Source: Tetrastigma voinierianum
Taxonomy: Eukaryota > Streptophyta > Magnoliopsida > Vitales > Vitaceae
Length of the DNA stretch: 64,000 bases
Direction of reading: 5' to 3'
Assembly (NCBI GenBank): GCA_016808115.1
Contig: JAEQBH010001386.1
Coordinates: forward strand, 186,001-250,000
A model generated the notes under the pieces. It was not told where the DNA came from. It saw only the letters and a list, made by a program, of their open reading frames with translations, and did no database searches. Positions 33,420-45,580 of the stretch are shown piece by piece. Position numbers and translations under genes: made by a program. Position 1 is the stretch's first letter. The number at the start of each line of letters is the position of its first letter.

Positions 33420-33994
33420 TGTTGGTCAATTAAATACAGTAAACAGAGATTATATAAATTACATAAATATAACACACCATACACCATAAGATAGTAAATT
33501 CTAAATTACAAATCAATAAATAAGTAAATTAAGATTAATAGCAACTTTGTTCAACAAAGCTAGAATATGAATACGGTATGATTGAGGCACATGTACAGTT
33601 TCCTTAAAACGGGTCGCTCCACACCACGATTGCTTGTGTCAATTGGAGTGTTCGTCTCCCAGGATAGTGTAGAATTTCTGAAAATTGCACCCCAAAATTC
33701 TATACCATGAACCTAAGAAGCCTTCACTCTATCACCCAGTAACCTATGACGTGTCTTTTTTTTCAAAAGCCACCCCTATGGCCAATAAATAAACTCATTG
33801 CTTGAGTACAAATGGATTTCCAAAACTCATTTAAAACATATTTATTACAATTTATTTCACACTAAAAAAAACGTTACTAATTTGAAACATATTTATTACA
33901 ATGATTTATTCACACCAAAAGAGGCATTACTAATTTAAAACATATTTATTACAATTTATTCTAAAAACTTTACTAAACATTTAAAAATCTGACA
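33420..33994 (-). repeat. 3' LTR of the copia element
   Basis: Pairs with 38997-39547: shared ATAAATATAACACACCAT, AATTACAAATCAATAAATAA, GGGTCGCTCCACAC, ACGTGTCTTTT and AACATATTTATTACAATTTA blocks. Confidence 0.82.
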
Positions 33995-34429
33995 ATCCCT
34001 ACATGAATGAATTATCGAAGCTAGGAGCTCAACCTTGGTGATAGAGGCTCACATGGTGAACTGCATAGGATAGGTAGGTTTATCCTTTGAACCTTCCCTT
34101 ATGAGAATATATTTACTTTCTTGACTAAAAAAGGTAGACACGATGTCCTTGAACCTCTCTGTCGTTTATGTAAATGATGATATATCTCCTGAGGACTCTT
34201 CTAGCATTCTTCGAGTTCTCAACTTTGTTATGTCGTTTTAGCGTGGACATCTTCCACACAGTTCTGCGAGAGTTTCTGAGAATTGTGCCACTATCTGATT
34301 CTCCTTTAGGCAACCCCTCTTCTCACATAGGTGATTTTTTTAATGTTTCTAATACTCCTTTTGGATTTCTGAGCACATTAGAATCATTAAGCATAGCTTA
34401 ACCTCATCTGTATATATCTTTGTTTCATC
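33995..34429 (-). other. Copia 3' untranslated stretch
   Basis: Sequence between the RNase H end and the 3' LTR. No domain is recognised. The - strand reads CATGTAGGGAT just before the LTR, at best a weak polypurine tract. Confidence 0.4.
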
Positions 34430-35157
34430 ATGGAATGGACGGAGGTTAAAACCCCCACGGTGATCAGAGCCGGTCTTCGATTTAGTTGTCCCTTTGAACC
34501 TAGATATTGGGATCTCGGTCAGATTAGGTAGGGTTTCCATCGTATTGACTCTTGTTTTTATGGGCTTTAGTCCGATTTCCTCGATGACTTCTCAACTAAT
34601 TCTCTATTTAACCGCTTTGGTTGCGGATCACTTAATATTATCCTTTGACTTTACGCAGTCGGAGATAACTCCATGAGATTAGTTGCCTAATGATTGTTAT
34701 TAATATAGGCCATTGTATTATACAGACTTACCATTATACATCACATTTGCACTCTGCCTGTGTGGTGACTATCCTGATGGATAGATATAGGTATCCTGGG
34801 CTTTGGCCACCTAGGAATATCCTCCAAAGGGGTGTGTAACCATTCAGCCTCTTCACATATTTATCCAAAGCGATGGTCGATTCCACTTAGTGTATCAGGG
34901 CTAATACGGTTTGTTTGAGGACTTCCATGGAAATTCTTGCTTTGCTGGTAGCTGAACACATATCCACTAGTGTCGACTTTGAGTTCTTCACGCCCGGATA
35001 TCAGTTGGCATCTTTTGTATCCTTCGTCCTGTTGGATATCTTATGTAGTGCAATCCATAATCACGAGTATCTGTAAGTATCTTAATACTCTTACAGATTC
35101 CTTTCCAATGATCACCATTTGGATTACTCGTGTATCTGCTCAATTACTAACGTAAAG
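34430..35157 (-). pseudogene. Copia RNase H
   Basis: On the - strand, in shifting frames: TSGYVF, EEAEWLH, LEDIPRWPKP, PISIH, YNTMAYIN and LNRELVEKSSR, the usual C-terminal sequence of plant copia pol. Multiple indels prevent a continuous read. Confidence 0.7.
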
Positions 35158-36100
35158 CTATATACAGTCTTGTACAACTCGCCCAGTACATTGGCTCCAA
35201 TCACCTAGAATACTCAAATTGGAATACCTTTCTCCCTCTATTTTTGACATATGAAGATTTACATCTATAGGTGTCCTAGCCTTTGAGTCATCGTTACTAA
35301 ACTTATCCAGTATTTTATCCACATAATGTGATTGACTAAGAATTAGTCCATCAGAGGTTCTCAAGATTTTTACCCCTAAAATCACATCAGCAAGTCCCAT
35401 ATCTTCATGTCAAACCTTGTGCTTAACATAGCCTTGGTAGATTTGATCATTTCATCGTCACTACCAACAATGAGCATGTCATCAACATACAGACACAAAA
35501 TGACATAGTCATTTACTGTATTCTTGACATATATACATTTATCACACTCATTGATTTTAAACCCATTAGCTAGCACTACGCTATCAAACTTTTGATTCCA
35601 TTGTTTTGGTGCTTGTTTAAGGCCATATAGGGACTTTACTAACTTGAAAACTTTCTTTTCTTGTCCTGGAGCTACAAAACCCTCAGGTTGCTCCATGTAG
35701 ATCTCCTCATCTAGATCTCCATTAAAGCAGTCTTCACATCCATTTGATGTATTTCAAGATTTCGCAATCTTGACAATAACCAGAGTACCATTCGATATGG
35801 AAGTTATTCTGCGTTCACCCAGGAGAATAAGTATCAAAGTAATCAAGACCTTCCTTTTGTTTGTAACCTTTAATTACAAGTCTTGTATACTTATCAATTG
35901 TTCATCAGTTTCATTTTCCTTTTGAAAATCCATTTTATACCCAGTGGTTTACTACCGGAGGAAGGTCACTAGTTCCCAGCTATTATGGTTACGCAGATGG
36001 AATCAATTTCACTTTTGATAGCTTCTTTCCCTGAAGAGCCTTCCAAAGGGTTCATAAGCTTCTTTATAGCTACGAGGTTCACTTTCCCGGCATATAAGTC
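35158..36100 (-). pseudogene. Copia reverse transcriptase
   Basis: MEQPEGFVAPGQEKKVFKLV, KSLYGLKQAPKQWNQKFD, KCIYVKN, CLYVDDMLIVGSDDE (catalytic YVDD kept), then GLADVILGVKILRTSDGLIL, SQSHYVDKILDKF and ARTPIDVNLHM. The palm and thumb of a copia RT are readable over 35158-35696. The N-terminal part (35697-36100) is broken, with KGYKQ- and YFDTYSP-like remnants. Confidence 0.85.
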
Positions 36101-37190
36101 GAGGAAAATGCGGACGAATGATTTTTTACGTCCTTGATGGCACTTCTTTGCGTCAGGTTCATCTTCAACCTCTTCTTCTTGTTCTTGTTCTTGATCTAAC
36201 TATCTTCATTCATAGTCTCGAATGTTCGCTTAGGCAGACTTGGTCCCTCTTCGAACTTATGGAAACGTGTTAGACGCATTCCTTAGTTCCATAATGCATT
36301 CTTGTGTATATCGAGAGTTTGGACTTATATCTGAAATCGATAAGCACTACTATTTTATTGCACTTCTTGATGAAGATGCAATCAGCGGTTCGGACCTATT
36401 TTCACCTTTTAGGTGTTGGAGCGACCACTTTGGCAAGACACCCCACATTCGTAGGTATTTATAGGAAGGTTGTCTTCCTTTCCCACGGCTCATATGGTGT
36501 CTTTTGTTCATCATACAGGGTACCTTATTTAAGGTAATTCATAAATGAAATGGCTTCTACATGAATAGAGAATTAACCCATGCTTATTAGCATTGCATTC
36601 ATCATTTCTTTTAATGTACGATTTTACGCTCGGCCACACCATTTGGGCGGGGTGAATGTGGTGGAGTGACTTCATGTCTAATCCCATGTTGTCCCACAGT
36701 AATCCTGTCGATTGTTACATACTCACCACCACGATCACTTCTAATCACTTTAATTTTCTTATTAAGTTGATTTTCAACTTCAACTTTGTAGAAAACAAAT
36801 TTTTCTAAAGCTTCATCCTTGCTCTTAAGCAAATACACATAGCAATACTTCTTGCTATCGTCAACAAAAGTAATAAAATACTTATTGCCACCCCTTGTTG
36901 GTGCAAATTTAAGATCACATATGTCACTATGGATCATATCCAAGGGTTCAGTGTTTCTTTCAATCCTTTGAAAAGATGACCTTGTCATTTTGCTTTAACC
37001 TGAAGTCTCACACTTTGTTGTTGTTATCAATTTGAAATATTGGGAATATGACTTAAGTTAATTAATCTCCTCGAGAGAACCGTAATAAACATGTCGAGTC
37101 TACCATTACCATAAACTAGAAGACTCACAACAAATGCGAGAAGAAGTACTTGCTTTATTCATTGTTTAGGCTTTCACGGTCATAACATTA
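36101..37190 (-). pseudogene. Copia integrase
   Basis: The clean part is 36611-36988: EPLDMIHSDICDL, YFITFVDDSKKYCYVYLLKS, KIKVIRSDRGGEY and HSPRPNGVAERK. The first Asp (HSD), second Asp (RSD) and Glu (VAER) of the integrase catalytic triad can be placed. The zinc-binding part (36990-37190) and the C-terminal part (36101-36610) are badly broken. Confidence 0.83.
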
Positions 37191-37199
37191 AGTTTAAAC

Positions 37200-37560
37200 A
37201 ACCCATTACGAGCATATCCCTTTCCCATGAAACATCACGAGCTTAGACAAGATAGCATCGGACTCGAACACCATCCTAAATCCGTGTTTGTTCAACAGTG
37301 AACCAGAAACCAAATTCTTACGGATCTCAGGTACATACAGCACATTGTTCAACGTCAGGGACTTTCCCGAAGTCATCTTCAAGATCACTTTTCCTTGTCC
37401 TTGGATGTCGGACGTAGCAGAATTCCCCATGAACAACTTCTCCCACTTCTCCAGCTAGGTCGAAGAGTGAGCATATTCCTGTCCGAACAGACATGGCGGG
37501 TTGCACCAGTATCGATCCACCACTCCTTTGGGTTTGACCTAATCGTGAGTTCATATGAGA
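37200..37560 (-). pseudogene. Copia protease
   Basis: EWWIDTGATRHVCSD at about 37475-37530 is the aspartic-protease active site with DTG kept. It is followed by FMGNSATSDIQGQGKVILKM, LTLNNVLYVPEIRKNLVSGS and LLNKHGFRMVFESD. One frameshift lies between the two parts. Confidence 0.85.
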
Positions 37561-38770
37561 CCTCTTCTTGAGAGGTTCATGTCATCAACCTCTTGTGTGA
37601 TTTTTCCATCACATTTGCCTCCCTTGTTCTTATTTTCCTCGTGATCTGAGTCGCCCGCTTTGTGACATCTTGTCACAGTGGAAGCCTTCCCTTGGGTTTC
37701 TTCTTCTTGGATATTCCTCCTTTTGGTCCCAGATTGACCCCTTTGGTTGTTCTCTTTTTGAACTTGGAGCTCGACCATGCTCCAGTACATTGCCTTTAAC
37801 CGGACCAAATGGACCTCTTCTCGGAAACGCTGTGTCTTCTTCAGATTGATCGACGATCAATTCTTCGGCGTTCATTTCCTTTCGCTTATGCTTGAGGTAG
37901 TTCTTGAAGTCCTTCCACCCGAGAAATGACTTCTCAATAATAGCAATGACTTGAAGGCCGCTCAGAATCATCCTTCGAGAATGAATCTAATGAAGAGTCT
38001 TGAAATTCTTGTACTTGAGTGACCACAGTCTTGGAGTCCACCATTTTGTAATCTAGGAATCGGCCCACGACAAATTTCTTAGCACCAGCATCCTCAGTCT
38101 TATATTTCTTGTCTAGTGACTCCCACAGTTCCTTAGTTGTCTTCTTCACCACGTTAAACATTATCTGGCATCAGCTAAATGTTCGCGACATGAATTCAAC
38201 CACGGATAATTGGAACTCTTCCACCACGTCAAGCGCCGTAGAGAACCTCTATCCTCTTCATTCGCGGGGCGGATCCTTGAACAAAAACCTCGCGAGGTTC
38301 GGTGTGGTGAGGATAAAGCGCCCGCGTCGGCACCTGGAGTGCAGCGTCGGCGTGCCCGGTCGGCCACGTAACAAACCGTTAGCCCGACCGCAGCGGCCCG
38401 ACCTCTGGCCGGACGACCAGCGACCGCATGTCCACGGAGCCGCGACGCTTGTACCTGCTCACCGGCCCACACATATCACGGCCCGGTACACGCGACCCGA
38501 CTTCTGAGAGCCCGGAAGCACGTGACCGGCTGCTGCCCAAACCTCTCGGTCATTTCAATGAGCCCGGACCAGCCCTCCCCAGCCTTGCAGGCCCGCTGCG
38601 TGCGAGCCCGGATCGGCGGCGGATTCGGCTCACCTTGACCTCCGGTAGGGTCGAATGACCCATTTTCGGTTGTGCAGTTTCGGCCAGGTCGATCGAAAAA
38701 CACAATTCCCAGGCCATAGGAACTCGGTCGTCTGGGTGATCTCTTCGTCGAGCATGGTAGAGATCCGTTG
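37561..38770 (-). pseudogene. Copia gag
   Basis: The - strand start MAWELCFSIDLAETAQPKMG lies at about 38733. The core TKELWESLDKKYKTEDAGAK, KFVVGRFLDYKMVDSKTVV follows, then IIEKSFLGWKDFKNYLKHKR and a Lys/Cys-rich zinc-knuckle remnant near 37650. This is the UBN2-type copia gag. Frameshifts are frequent, and a GC-rich stretch (38230-38650) separates the N-terminus from the core. Confidence 0.8.
38230..38650. other. GC-rich stretch within copia gag
   Basis: About 400 bases are visibly much richer in G+C (CCCGGTCGGCCACG, GGCCCGACC, CGGATCGGCGGCGG) than the AT-rich surroundings. The - strand gives Arg/Ala/Gly/Pro-rich reads in more than one frame. Parts near 38230-38300 can be threaded as gag, so it is probably native but diverged or damaged. 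Confidence 0.55.
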
Positions 38771-38996
38771 TTTCAATTTTTAATTTTTGATTCTTAATCA
38801 AATGTCAACATTAACCAACCGGTTGAAACAAATTTTAAAAACCAGTTTACGTGGAAAAAAAAATTTAATCGGTGTGCTTGTTCTGCGGCAAAGGTGAAAT
38901 GAAACATGTATATATATAAATTAACAAAATAAACCAAGGAAAAATCTCGCTCGAACGGCACATTCTTGCTGAAAGCGAAGAATTCGTTTTAAGATT

Positions 38997-39547
38997 TGGT
39001 CAATTACATACGATGCTTGAAGATTATATAAATTATATAAATATAACACACCATGTAAGATAACAAATTCTAAATTACAAATCAATAAATAAAATGAAAT
39101 TAAGATTAATAAATGACACATTCAGCAAGCCCAGAATATGAATGCGGTGATTAAAGGCTTGTGAAACACAGTTTCCTTCACTTGGGTCGCTCCACACACG
39201 GTGCTTGTGTCCAATTGGGTCGTCTCCAGGGACTCTGCAGTGTGAAATTTAAGGTACTGAATTCTATGTGAACCTAAGGAAGTCTTCACTCACATCACTT
39301 GAGTAACACAACGTGTCTTTTCAAAGCCACTTTATAGCCCGATAAATAGCTCTTGTACCTTGAGAATACAAACCGTTTCAAAACATAATTTAAAACATAT
39401 TTATTACAATTTATTCACACTAAAAAAACGTTACTAATTTAAAACATATTTATTACAATTTATTCACACCAAAAAAAACGTTACTAATTTAAAACATATT
39501 TATTACAATTTATTCACAAAAAACGTTCAAACGTTTAAAATCCAACA
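38997..39547 (-). repeat. 5' LTR of the copia element
   Basis: Repeat of 33420-33994; on the - strand it starts TGTTGGATTTTAAACG. The internal edge (GACCAAA|TCTTAAAACG) has no primer site that I recognise. Confidence 0.8.
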
Positions 39548-40282
39548 TTTTTTTTTCTTATAGGACATCTAAGACTTAGTTTAGTTCTAAAATAAACAAG
39601 GAAACTAAATAAGTGAATAAAAGAATCCTTTTTTTAAGTACTATTTCTTTCAAAATCTTGAGAAAAATTAAATAAAGTAAAAAAAATATTTGAGAAAAAA
39701 AATTGGAGAACGAAATAAAAAGAATCTATTCTATTGACCTTGAGTTTGTCTCTATATATATAAGTTAAACATTTCCTCTTTATAAATCTTTCATTTTTCC
39801 AATGAATTGAAAGACGAAGTAGCCAATGAACCACTTTGGGAGGGGTAGTTTGGGGTTGGAGTCTCGAGGACAAATTATTGAAAGGAACAGATTACTACAA
39901 TTTTTTGCAAAGTGAATAAATTAAAAAAAAAAAAGAAGTATAATAAGTCAAATAAATCCTTAAATCTCAAACATATTTCTCATCATCCTCATTGTTACAT
40001 CTTGCAAAAAATTGAAACATCATCGCGTACCGCTAGATTTGGTTGGAAGAGTTTCTAAAAAATAATCTAAACTTGTTTTCATCAGTATTAATTTGTGAAA
40101 ACAGTTGTTAAACAGAGCTGTATAAAGTCCAATTTTCATATTTGAAATGGAAAACATGAGTCTTCAAATTAAGCTGTTTAGAAGAGCTTCATAGTTGAGA
40201 ATTCCAACCAGAGACTGAACAACTTCAAATCATATTTGAGTTTTTAAAGAGATTAAGGGAAATAATATATAAATGAACTCAC

Positions 40283-40565
40283 TAAAAAACTCGGTGAAGA
40301 TGGAAATATGAAGAACTGTTGTTCCGTCTCCTCTCCGCAAATAGGGTTTAAGATTTTGTGGACCATCTGGTGTTAGATTCATTTCCCTAGCCAGAAACTT
40401 AAACATTTTAGTCTAACCATGGCGGGCCACACAAAAAATAGGCATCTCTCCTAACTCGTTCCTCGCAATCTGCAACTCCTGATCTTTGCCATTATACCTC
40501 TTCACCACATCAGTTGCAGATTCTTTCCAAGAATCTCTGGCTGATAGTTCGTGGAGAATAGTGTT
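40283..40565 (-). pseudogene. Ankyrin-repeat protein gene, upstream exon (cut by a retrotransposon)
   Basis: On the - strand it reads NTILHELSARDSWKESATD, QELQIARNELGEMPIFCVAR, HG*TKMFKFLAREM and RGDGTTVLHISIFTEFF, with donor A|GTGAGT at 40282. ELGEMPIF..ARHG and GDGTTVLHISI are ankyrin-repeat signatures. A TAG (40413-40415) replaces what is probably Gln, a C-to-T change. The 5' side of the exon is replaced at 40566 by the LTR of the Tat-like element, so the gene is disrupted. Confidence 0.75.
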
Positions 40566-42660
40566 TGTAGTCTCTTGAATTTTCTGGATCACCGGATCGT
40601 CGGAGCATGAACCTGCTAGCAAAATACCTGCAAAAAAAACAAGAAAACGGCGGTGGTGTTCCCGCTGCCTCTCCGATGCCTAAGTTAGAGTCGGTAGCTC
40701 GGAGAATGAAAGTATTAGTTAGTTTTGTATGGAATGCCGTACCTTTTTTGGTGTGATTCCTTTCTGCTTTATGGAGGAAGAGAAAGATCCTCTTTTTATG
40801 GAAAGTGGATGATTTTCTCCCAAAATGGAAGGGGAAGGTGACGCTTTGTTCGCACGCTATGACCTGCTCTTCCTTTTAGATAGTCATGTCTTCCGTGTTT
40901 TATGCCCTCAGGAGCGTTTGACCACCCTCATGGAGGTTATATGAATGATTCGTGGGAGGACGCATATTTTAGTCAAGGGAAATTGATCGAAGATTTTGCC
41001 TTAACATTTGCCTCGTTAAGGATGGCATCTAGGCGAATGTGATATCACGGATGCACTTACGCTGTCCGGCGTGGTAGTATCCGGTCTCATGATCCACATG
41101 TGGGAAGGATGTTTGGGCCTGACTCATAAATGGAGGCGGTTGGGCCCATGGATTGGTGATTCATGGGCTTTAGCCTATTAGCGATGGGGGCAGGCGGTCA
41201 TATTTTATTTTCTTGGTGGGAGGCTTTCTTCCCCCGACTAGGAAAGAATGGTTTGGTCTTGCTGATGTGGGTATCGATTATCTGTTAATCTTTAGTCACG
41301 TTCCCGGATGTGCTTTTACGGGAATTTCTTATTTTAAATGTTACATTTAATGCATCTTGTGGACAGTTCCATGGAGAAGGCGGGGACAACTCTATAAAGA
41401 AAAATATGGGATGGTAACTGTTTGTGCACTCTGGTTGCGGTAAGCTACAAATGGGGTGACATGGGTAGAAATAGTGGGATCAGTGCTATCTTTTATGGGT
41501 TTATGGGGAAGGCTTATGGCGAGGGCTTTGACATGATCTTCAATTATGGATCGGGCCATACGGGGAAGGCTTATGACGAGGCCTTTGACGTGATTTTCAA
41601 CTATGGAATGAACTGAGTCACAATATTAATCTTGAGAGGTGCTCCTAATTTGTATTTTGGAGAGCCTTCTCAAGCTTTATGTGCCCCCTTGCTTGTGATT
41701 ATGCCTAGAATTGGTTGGCGGAATGGAATCCTGCGCAGCCAAAGACCTGAATCAGCAGGCTCTTTATTACCTTTCCACCTTCCATAGGACCCTTTTTGTT
41801 TATGTTCCTTTGCAACTTCTTTAGGACCTTTGTACTTAGAGTATTTTTGTCCTCTTTCTTAGCTTCTATATTTGGTCCCGACGGATTATGTAATCATAGT
41901 ATGATCACTTTGTTGTAAGCACGGCTGTAATTGGTTCAGATGGATTATGTAATCATAGTATGATCACTTTGTTACAAGCGGTGCTATGTAATTATGCACA
42001 CCCTTTGGTGCAATTAATGAATTTATATTTCCTGGAATTCCTGGTTTCCCGGACATATTGTTCTCATACCTCATAATTCCCGGTTAGTGACAAGGATTGG
42101 GTCTTATGGTATGCTTCGAAATGAACTGATCTAGAAGTAACATGGTTGTTCGGCTCAAACACGTCTATTAGAGTGGTGCAAGGGCCCACTTGCCTGGCCC
42201 ACATTTGTTCACTATGCCCTAGGAATCGAAGCGTCATCAGGAGTCAAATCGGCCGTGGAGGTGGTGAGTCATCAGTGCATTTAATGCCTTCACAGATGAT
42301 AGGCGTTTGGTATATAGGGAGCCATCATTGGATTTCTCCTGTTCTTTTTCTTGTCTTCTTTTGATTTACTTTCTTGCTTCTTGCTCGAGATTTTATGGGC
42401 ACTTTCTGGTGTGATCTTTGTTGCACTTTGCGAATCGTTTCGAGAGCTTGTTCGAGTTTAGTTTCACAGTAAACCACTTGTCTACGATGCAGATACGTTG
42501 ATTTTACATTTGTCGACATATCTCCGGCGATAGGGTAGTGTGGGGGGTGTATGTCTAGAACCTGCGAGGTCTGGGTGAATCCTGCCTAGGCTTGGTGGGT
42601 TTGTATGTGGCTTTGCCTCTTACCTATTTGGTATATGGCTTGGGGCCGATCTTCATTCTT
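40566..42660 (-). repeat. 3' LTR of the second Tat-like element
   Basis: Its first ~700 bases match 63257-64000 (AACAAGAAAACGGCGGTGG, TATGGAAAGTGGAT, TTTTCTCCCAAAA, GGAGGTTATATGAATGATT). The right edge is inferred from a - strand purine tract GAGGGAGATGAAGAATGAAG near 42650 and is uncertain, because the partner LTR is cut by the window. Confidence 0.65.
42311..42318 (+). promoter_or_regulatory. + strand TATA box facing the antisense ORF
   Basis: GGTATATAGGGAGCC is followed by a pyrimidine-rich leader (TTTCTTGTCTTCTTTTG) running toward the antisense ORF at 42490-45271. It is a plausible promoter for that ORF inside or beside the 3' LTR. TATATA also reads as a TATA motif on the - strand, so direction is not proven. 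Confidence 0.4.
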
Positions 42661-45271
42661 CATCTCCCTCGTTTGTGCCTTGTGTAGAGATGGGAGGTCG
42701 GGGGACCACACCCGAGTCATGCGAGTCGCACACGGGGACTGCTAGGATGCCTTCTCTAAGCGACATCATATCCTCCTTATACATGGAGGTTGAGGGCTGT
42801 GTGAGATCACGATCTTGTCGACCTCGAGTTAATGGAGGCTGGTGTGTCCACTCGAGTGTGAACACGACGGTGTTTTTGCCGAGAACGACTCGTAGCCGAG
42901 CTTCGATTTCCCGTGCCAACCCTTGTCAAGCAGTTTCTGCATTTTACCAAGGCTCCATCTGCCCTTATTCACCTGAACACCATACGGGTTCTGACTGGAT
43001 GTGGCGTACTGAACCACCTTTACCAGTTGGATCTTTCACTGGTGGAGATTTGTTTTGTTTATACTCTGAGGGTAGCGCACGGTGGCCGGATGTCCATGTC
43101 AGCCCAGCAGAGCCCAGCTGGATTCGTCGATAAGACTCCGAATTTGCCTAAAATGGAGCGAAGATTGTGACAGGAGTGCAAGACCTTAGGATGAGACCCT
43201 GGTTCCCGGGGCTTGTTTAATGTTAGCAGGTCCACGGTGTTTCCAGGAGTGTGTATGAATCGCGGGGTTTGGTTATGGCTACGTACCGATATATTCCTTT
43301 TACGCGTAACTTATAGTTGGCTACTTACGCAGGGAAAAAACGAAGGGGTAGGCTGGTGAACTGGGTGGAGAAAGCTAGCCTTGAGAAGATCCATAGATTG
43401 TTGGGAACTAGCAGAGAGGCGGGAAAGCGGCCTGCAGGTCCTCCTTGCGCGAAGAATACGGCGTGTAGTCATGACTTTCGGCACCTCCTGATCTTACGGT
43501 CATCCCGCTCGGCGCGAAATTGTGGTGGGAGCATTTGTTACCCCAGTCTTTTAAACACTCCCGGGCGAGACTGTCCCGTCAGGGGACTCGGAGGCCAGAG
43601 CGGGTTAGGTGGGAACTTGTGATTAGCACCCCTCCCGAGCAACCTTCCTCTGTAGGTGAGGATTACGGGTCCTGCTCGGATAGCATCGTGGAATGAAGGG
43701 AGTAGCCTCTTGAGCCTTCACGTAGCCGGGGAAGGGCTCCACGTCACGCCCCCGAGTGCGTAAGAAAGAAGGGGATACACAGGCGTGAAAAGTTCTGGGG
43801 CGAGGTGAAGATTTCATCCGCGGGTTCCCTCTTAGTTCGGACCTCCTCGGATCCAGGAAGAGGGAGGAGAAGGACGGTATGTACGAATTTGTGCATCGCT
43901 ATCACAGCCCGGGGCGGAAGTGGAATGCGCTCGGCGGTCAGTGACACCACCTGCAGGCCAGGCGGGAATCGAGTCATCCTGCCACAGTTGGGACTCGGAG
44001 GTGCGAGCAATTACTATCTGGTTGCTGAGATGGGATTAACGATCAATCGGCTCACCGAGAAGGCGTCGCCAGGGTGGATTCGAGGGAGCGTCCCAGAATC
44101 CGGCGGCGATCATTAAATCTGCATCCCAGTCGGAGCGGTGTTAGTCGGTCGAGGCGGGGGCCGAAAAATAAGGGCGGGCGGAAGAGGCGGGTTACTGTCG
44201 AATCGAATGTTGTGAAATCCCATATCTCTAGCCTCGTGGCTCCCCCATGGAAGTGGCGCCGGCGGGAAGGCGTCGAATCATGGTAGTTGGAGGCCCAGCT
44301 GTCGGGCGAGATCTGCGGTGTGCATGCGTGATCTGTGCCGGCGTTGTTGCGATTGCCGTTCTTTGTTTGGTAGGGGCGAGGGTGAAGAGTATAGTGTCAC
44401 AGTTCCTGCCGGTACTACAAAAGAAGATCTTGAGCAGATGATTGAGGACGGGATGCAAGTACGTAACCGCAACCACGCTCAATCGACGGAGCTAGTATGT
44501 TTGTAGATGCTACGCATTGTTTCAGCATTAATTCTTAGTTGCTGCCGTATCCTTAATATGTTTCTTTATGAAATTCTTTGCCATCGGAATATACAGCAGG
44601 GAATTTCAAAGCCTTAGGGTGAGGGACGGAAGGCTACAACTCATGTCGATCGGTGTTATCAGGCGGGAGGCTCAATTGCTTCCTTAAAGGAAGCAAAGTT
44701 AAATGCACGATATTGGGAGTCGGAAGCGAAAAAAGTTATTGAAAGAAATTTAGTCGAATTTGGCGGAGAGGATGTCGCCGTCCGCAGGCGCGATGGCTTG
44801 ATTGGAGGCCGGGCGGTCGTGCCTAAACGCGAGACGGAATGCGGGTTGTACTGGTCGGCCCATGCCTTATCTACTTCGGAAGGCGCGGAAGCGAAGGGAG
44901 TCTAAGTTAAAGGTGGTTGAAGCGACAGCGGCTCTGGAGGCTCGGTGGAAGCGGAAGAAGAAGTTAGCCGTCTAGCAAATGAGCGAGTTTCCTTGCTGCT
45001 GGAACTTGGGGCTAGTAAAGACGAGCTGGTTGATTTCCGGGCAGAGGTTTCTAAAGAGAAGAAGGTTGTGGAAGAGGAGTTTGATGCGAGTGGCGACGTG
45101 ATCTTTAATTTCATTATGGGTACATTGTGCATTGCTCCTGACATTTGTAAAAGTAAGCCAGGATCCCGGATGGAAGGATGCACAGTCGTCAGACCTTACC
45201 TCCATAGTTCTTTATTAATCCACGATGCCCCAGTCGCCACAGAACAATGGCGATCCACGATGCCCGACTAG
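42490..45271 (+). pseudogene. Antisense extra ORF of the Tat-like element (gypsy-type 'Transposase_28'-like)
   Basis: On the strand opposite to gag-pol it reads, in several frames: AELRFPVPTLVKQFLHFTK, LIHLNTIRVLTGCGVLNHLY, LDLSLVEICFVYTLRVAHG and GRMSMSAQ (42880-43110), then KRRGRLVNWVEKASLEKIHR (43330-43390). Much later comes a coiled-coil part LANERVSLLLELGASKDELV (44970-45030) and a C-terminal DICKSKPG block. The first part resembles the putative gypsy-type transposon domain (PF04195 as I know it). Extra antisense ORFs between pol and the 3' LTR are known in Tat-lineage elements. Their role is unknown. At least six frame changes break this copy. Confidence 0.65.
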
Positions 45272-45580
45272 GAACTTAGTTCGGGGTTCTTCCGACCTGC
45301 GAGGTGTTCAAGCATCTGTCGGAGCCTTGACAGGTAGATGGGAGAATAGGGACTCGGTGTTCTTTATCGAGAAGTAGAAGTGCTAAACCATGCCTTTTTT
45401 CTTATCCTATGAACTTAGACTTTTTAATGGAGAACACACTGTTTTGTTAATTTTACCGAGCTCTCTTTTTTTTAACTAAGTAACTCGCCTTTTAATGATC
45501 AATAGAGCCACGGAGGAAGCGGATAGGTAATCATCTTCTGACCTTATACGGACTTGATCTTTATCAGAATGGAGGTCTTA
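45272..45580. other. Spacer between antisense ORF and tandem array
   Basis: No gene seen. AT-rich, with a T-run at 45468-45474. Confidence 0.4.

Larger units (their letters stand above)
33420..39547 (-). mobile_element. Ty1/copia retrotransposon with both LTRs
   Basis: LTRs of about 575 and 551 bp lie at 33420-33994 and about 38997-39547. Between them on the - strand are gag, protease, integrase, RT and RNase H in the copia order (integrase before RT). On the - strand the LTRs begin TGTC/TTAGATTTT and end AATTGACCAACA. The flanks are T-runs, so the 5-bp target duplication (CTTTT/TTTTT) is weak. All domains are present but every one has frameshifts. It lies in the ankyrin intron, same strand. 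Confidence 0.85.
33170..40282 (-). other. Intron of the ankyrin gene (~7.1 kb) holding a copia element
   Basis: Bounded on the - strand by donor A|GTGAGT (40282) and acceptor ACAG (33170), with compatible phases. Sequence outside the copia element (33170-33419 and 39548-40282) is AT-rich and non-coding. The splice sites are predicted from sequence only. Confidence 0.6.

Noticed and set aside
38109..38801. Long + and - strand ORFs around the GC-rich block
   Set aside because: High GC lowers stop frequency. Only the - strand gag traces fit the surrounding copia element.
43623..44116. - strand ORFs of 60-100 codons opposite the antisense extra ORF
   Set aside because: GC-rich shadows; the + strand shows the recognisable family blocks before and after.
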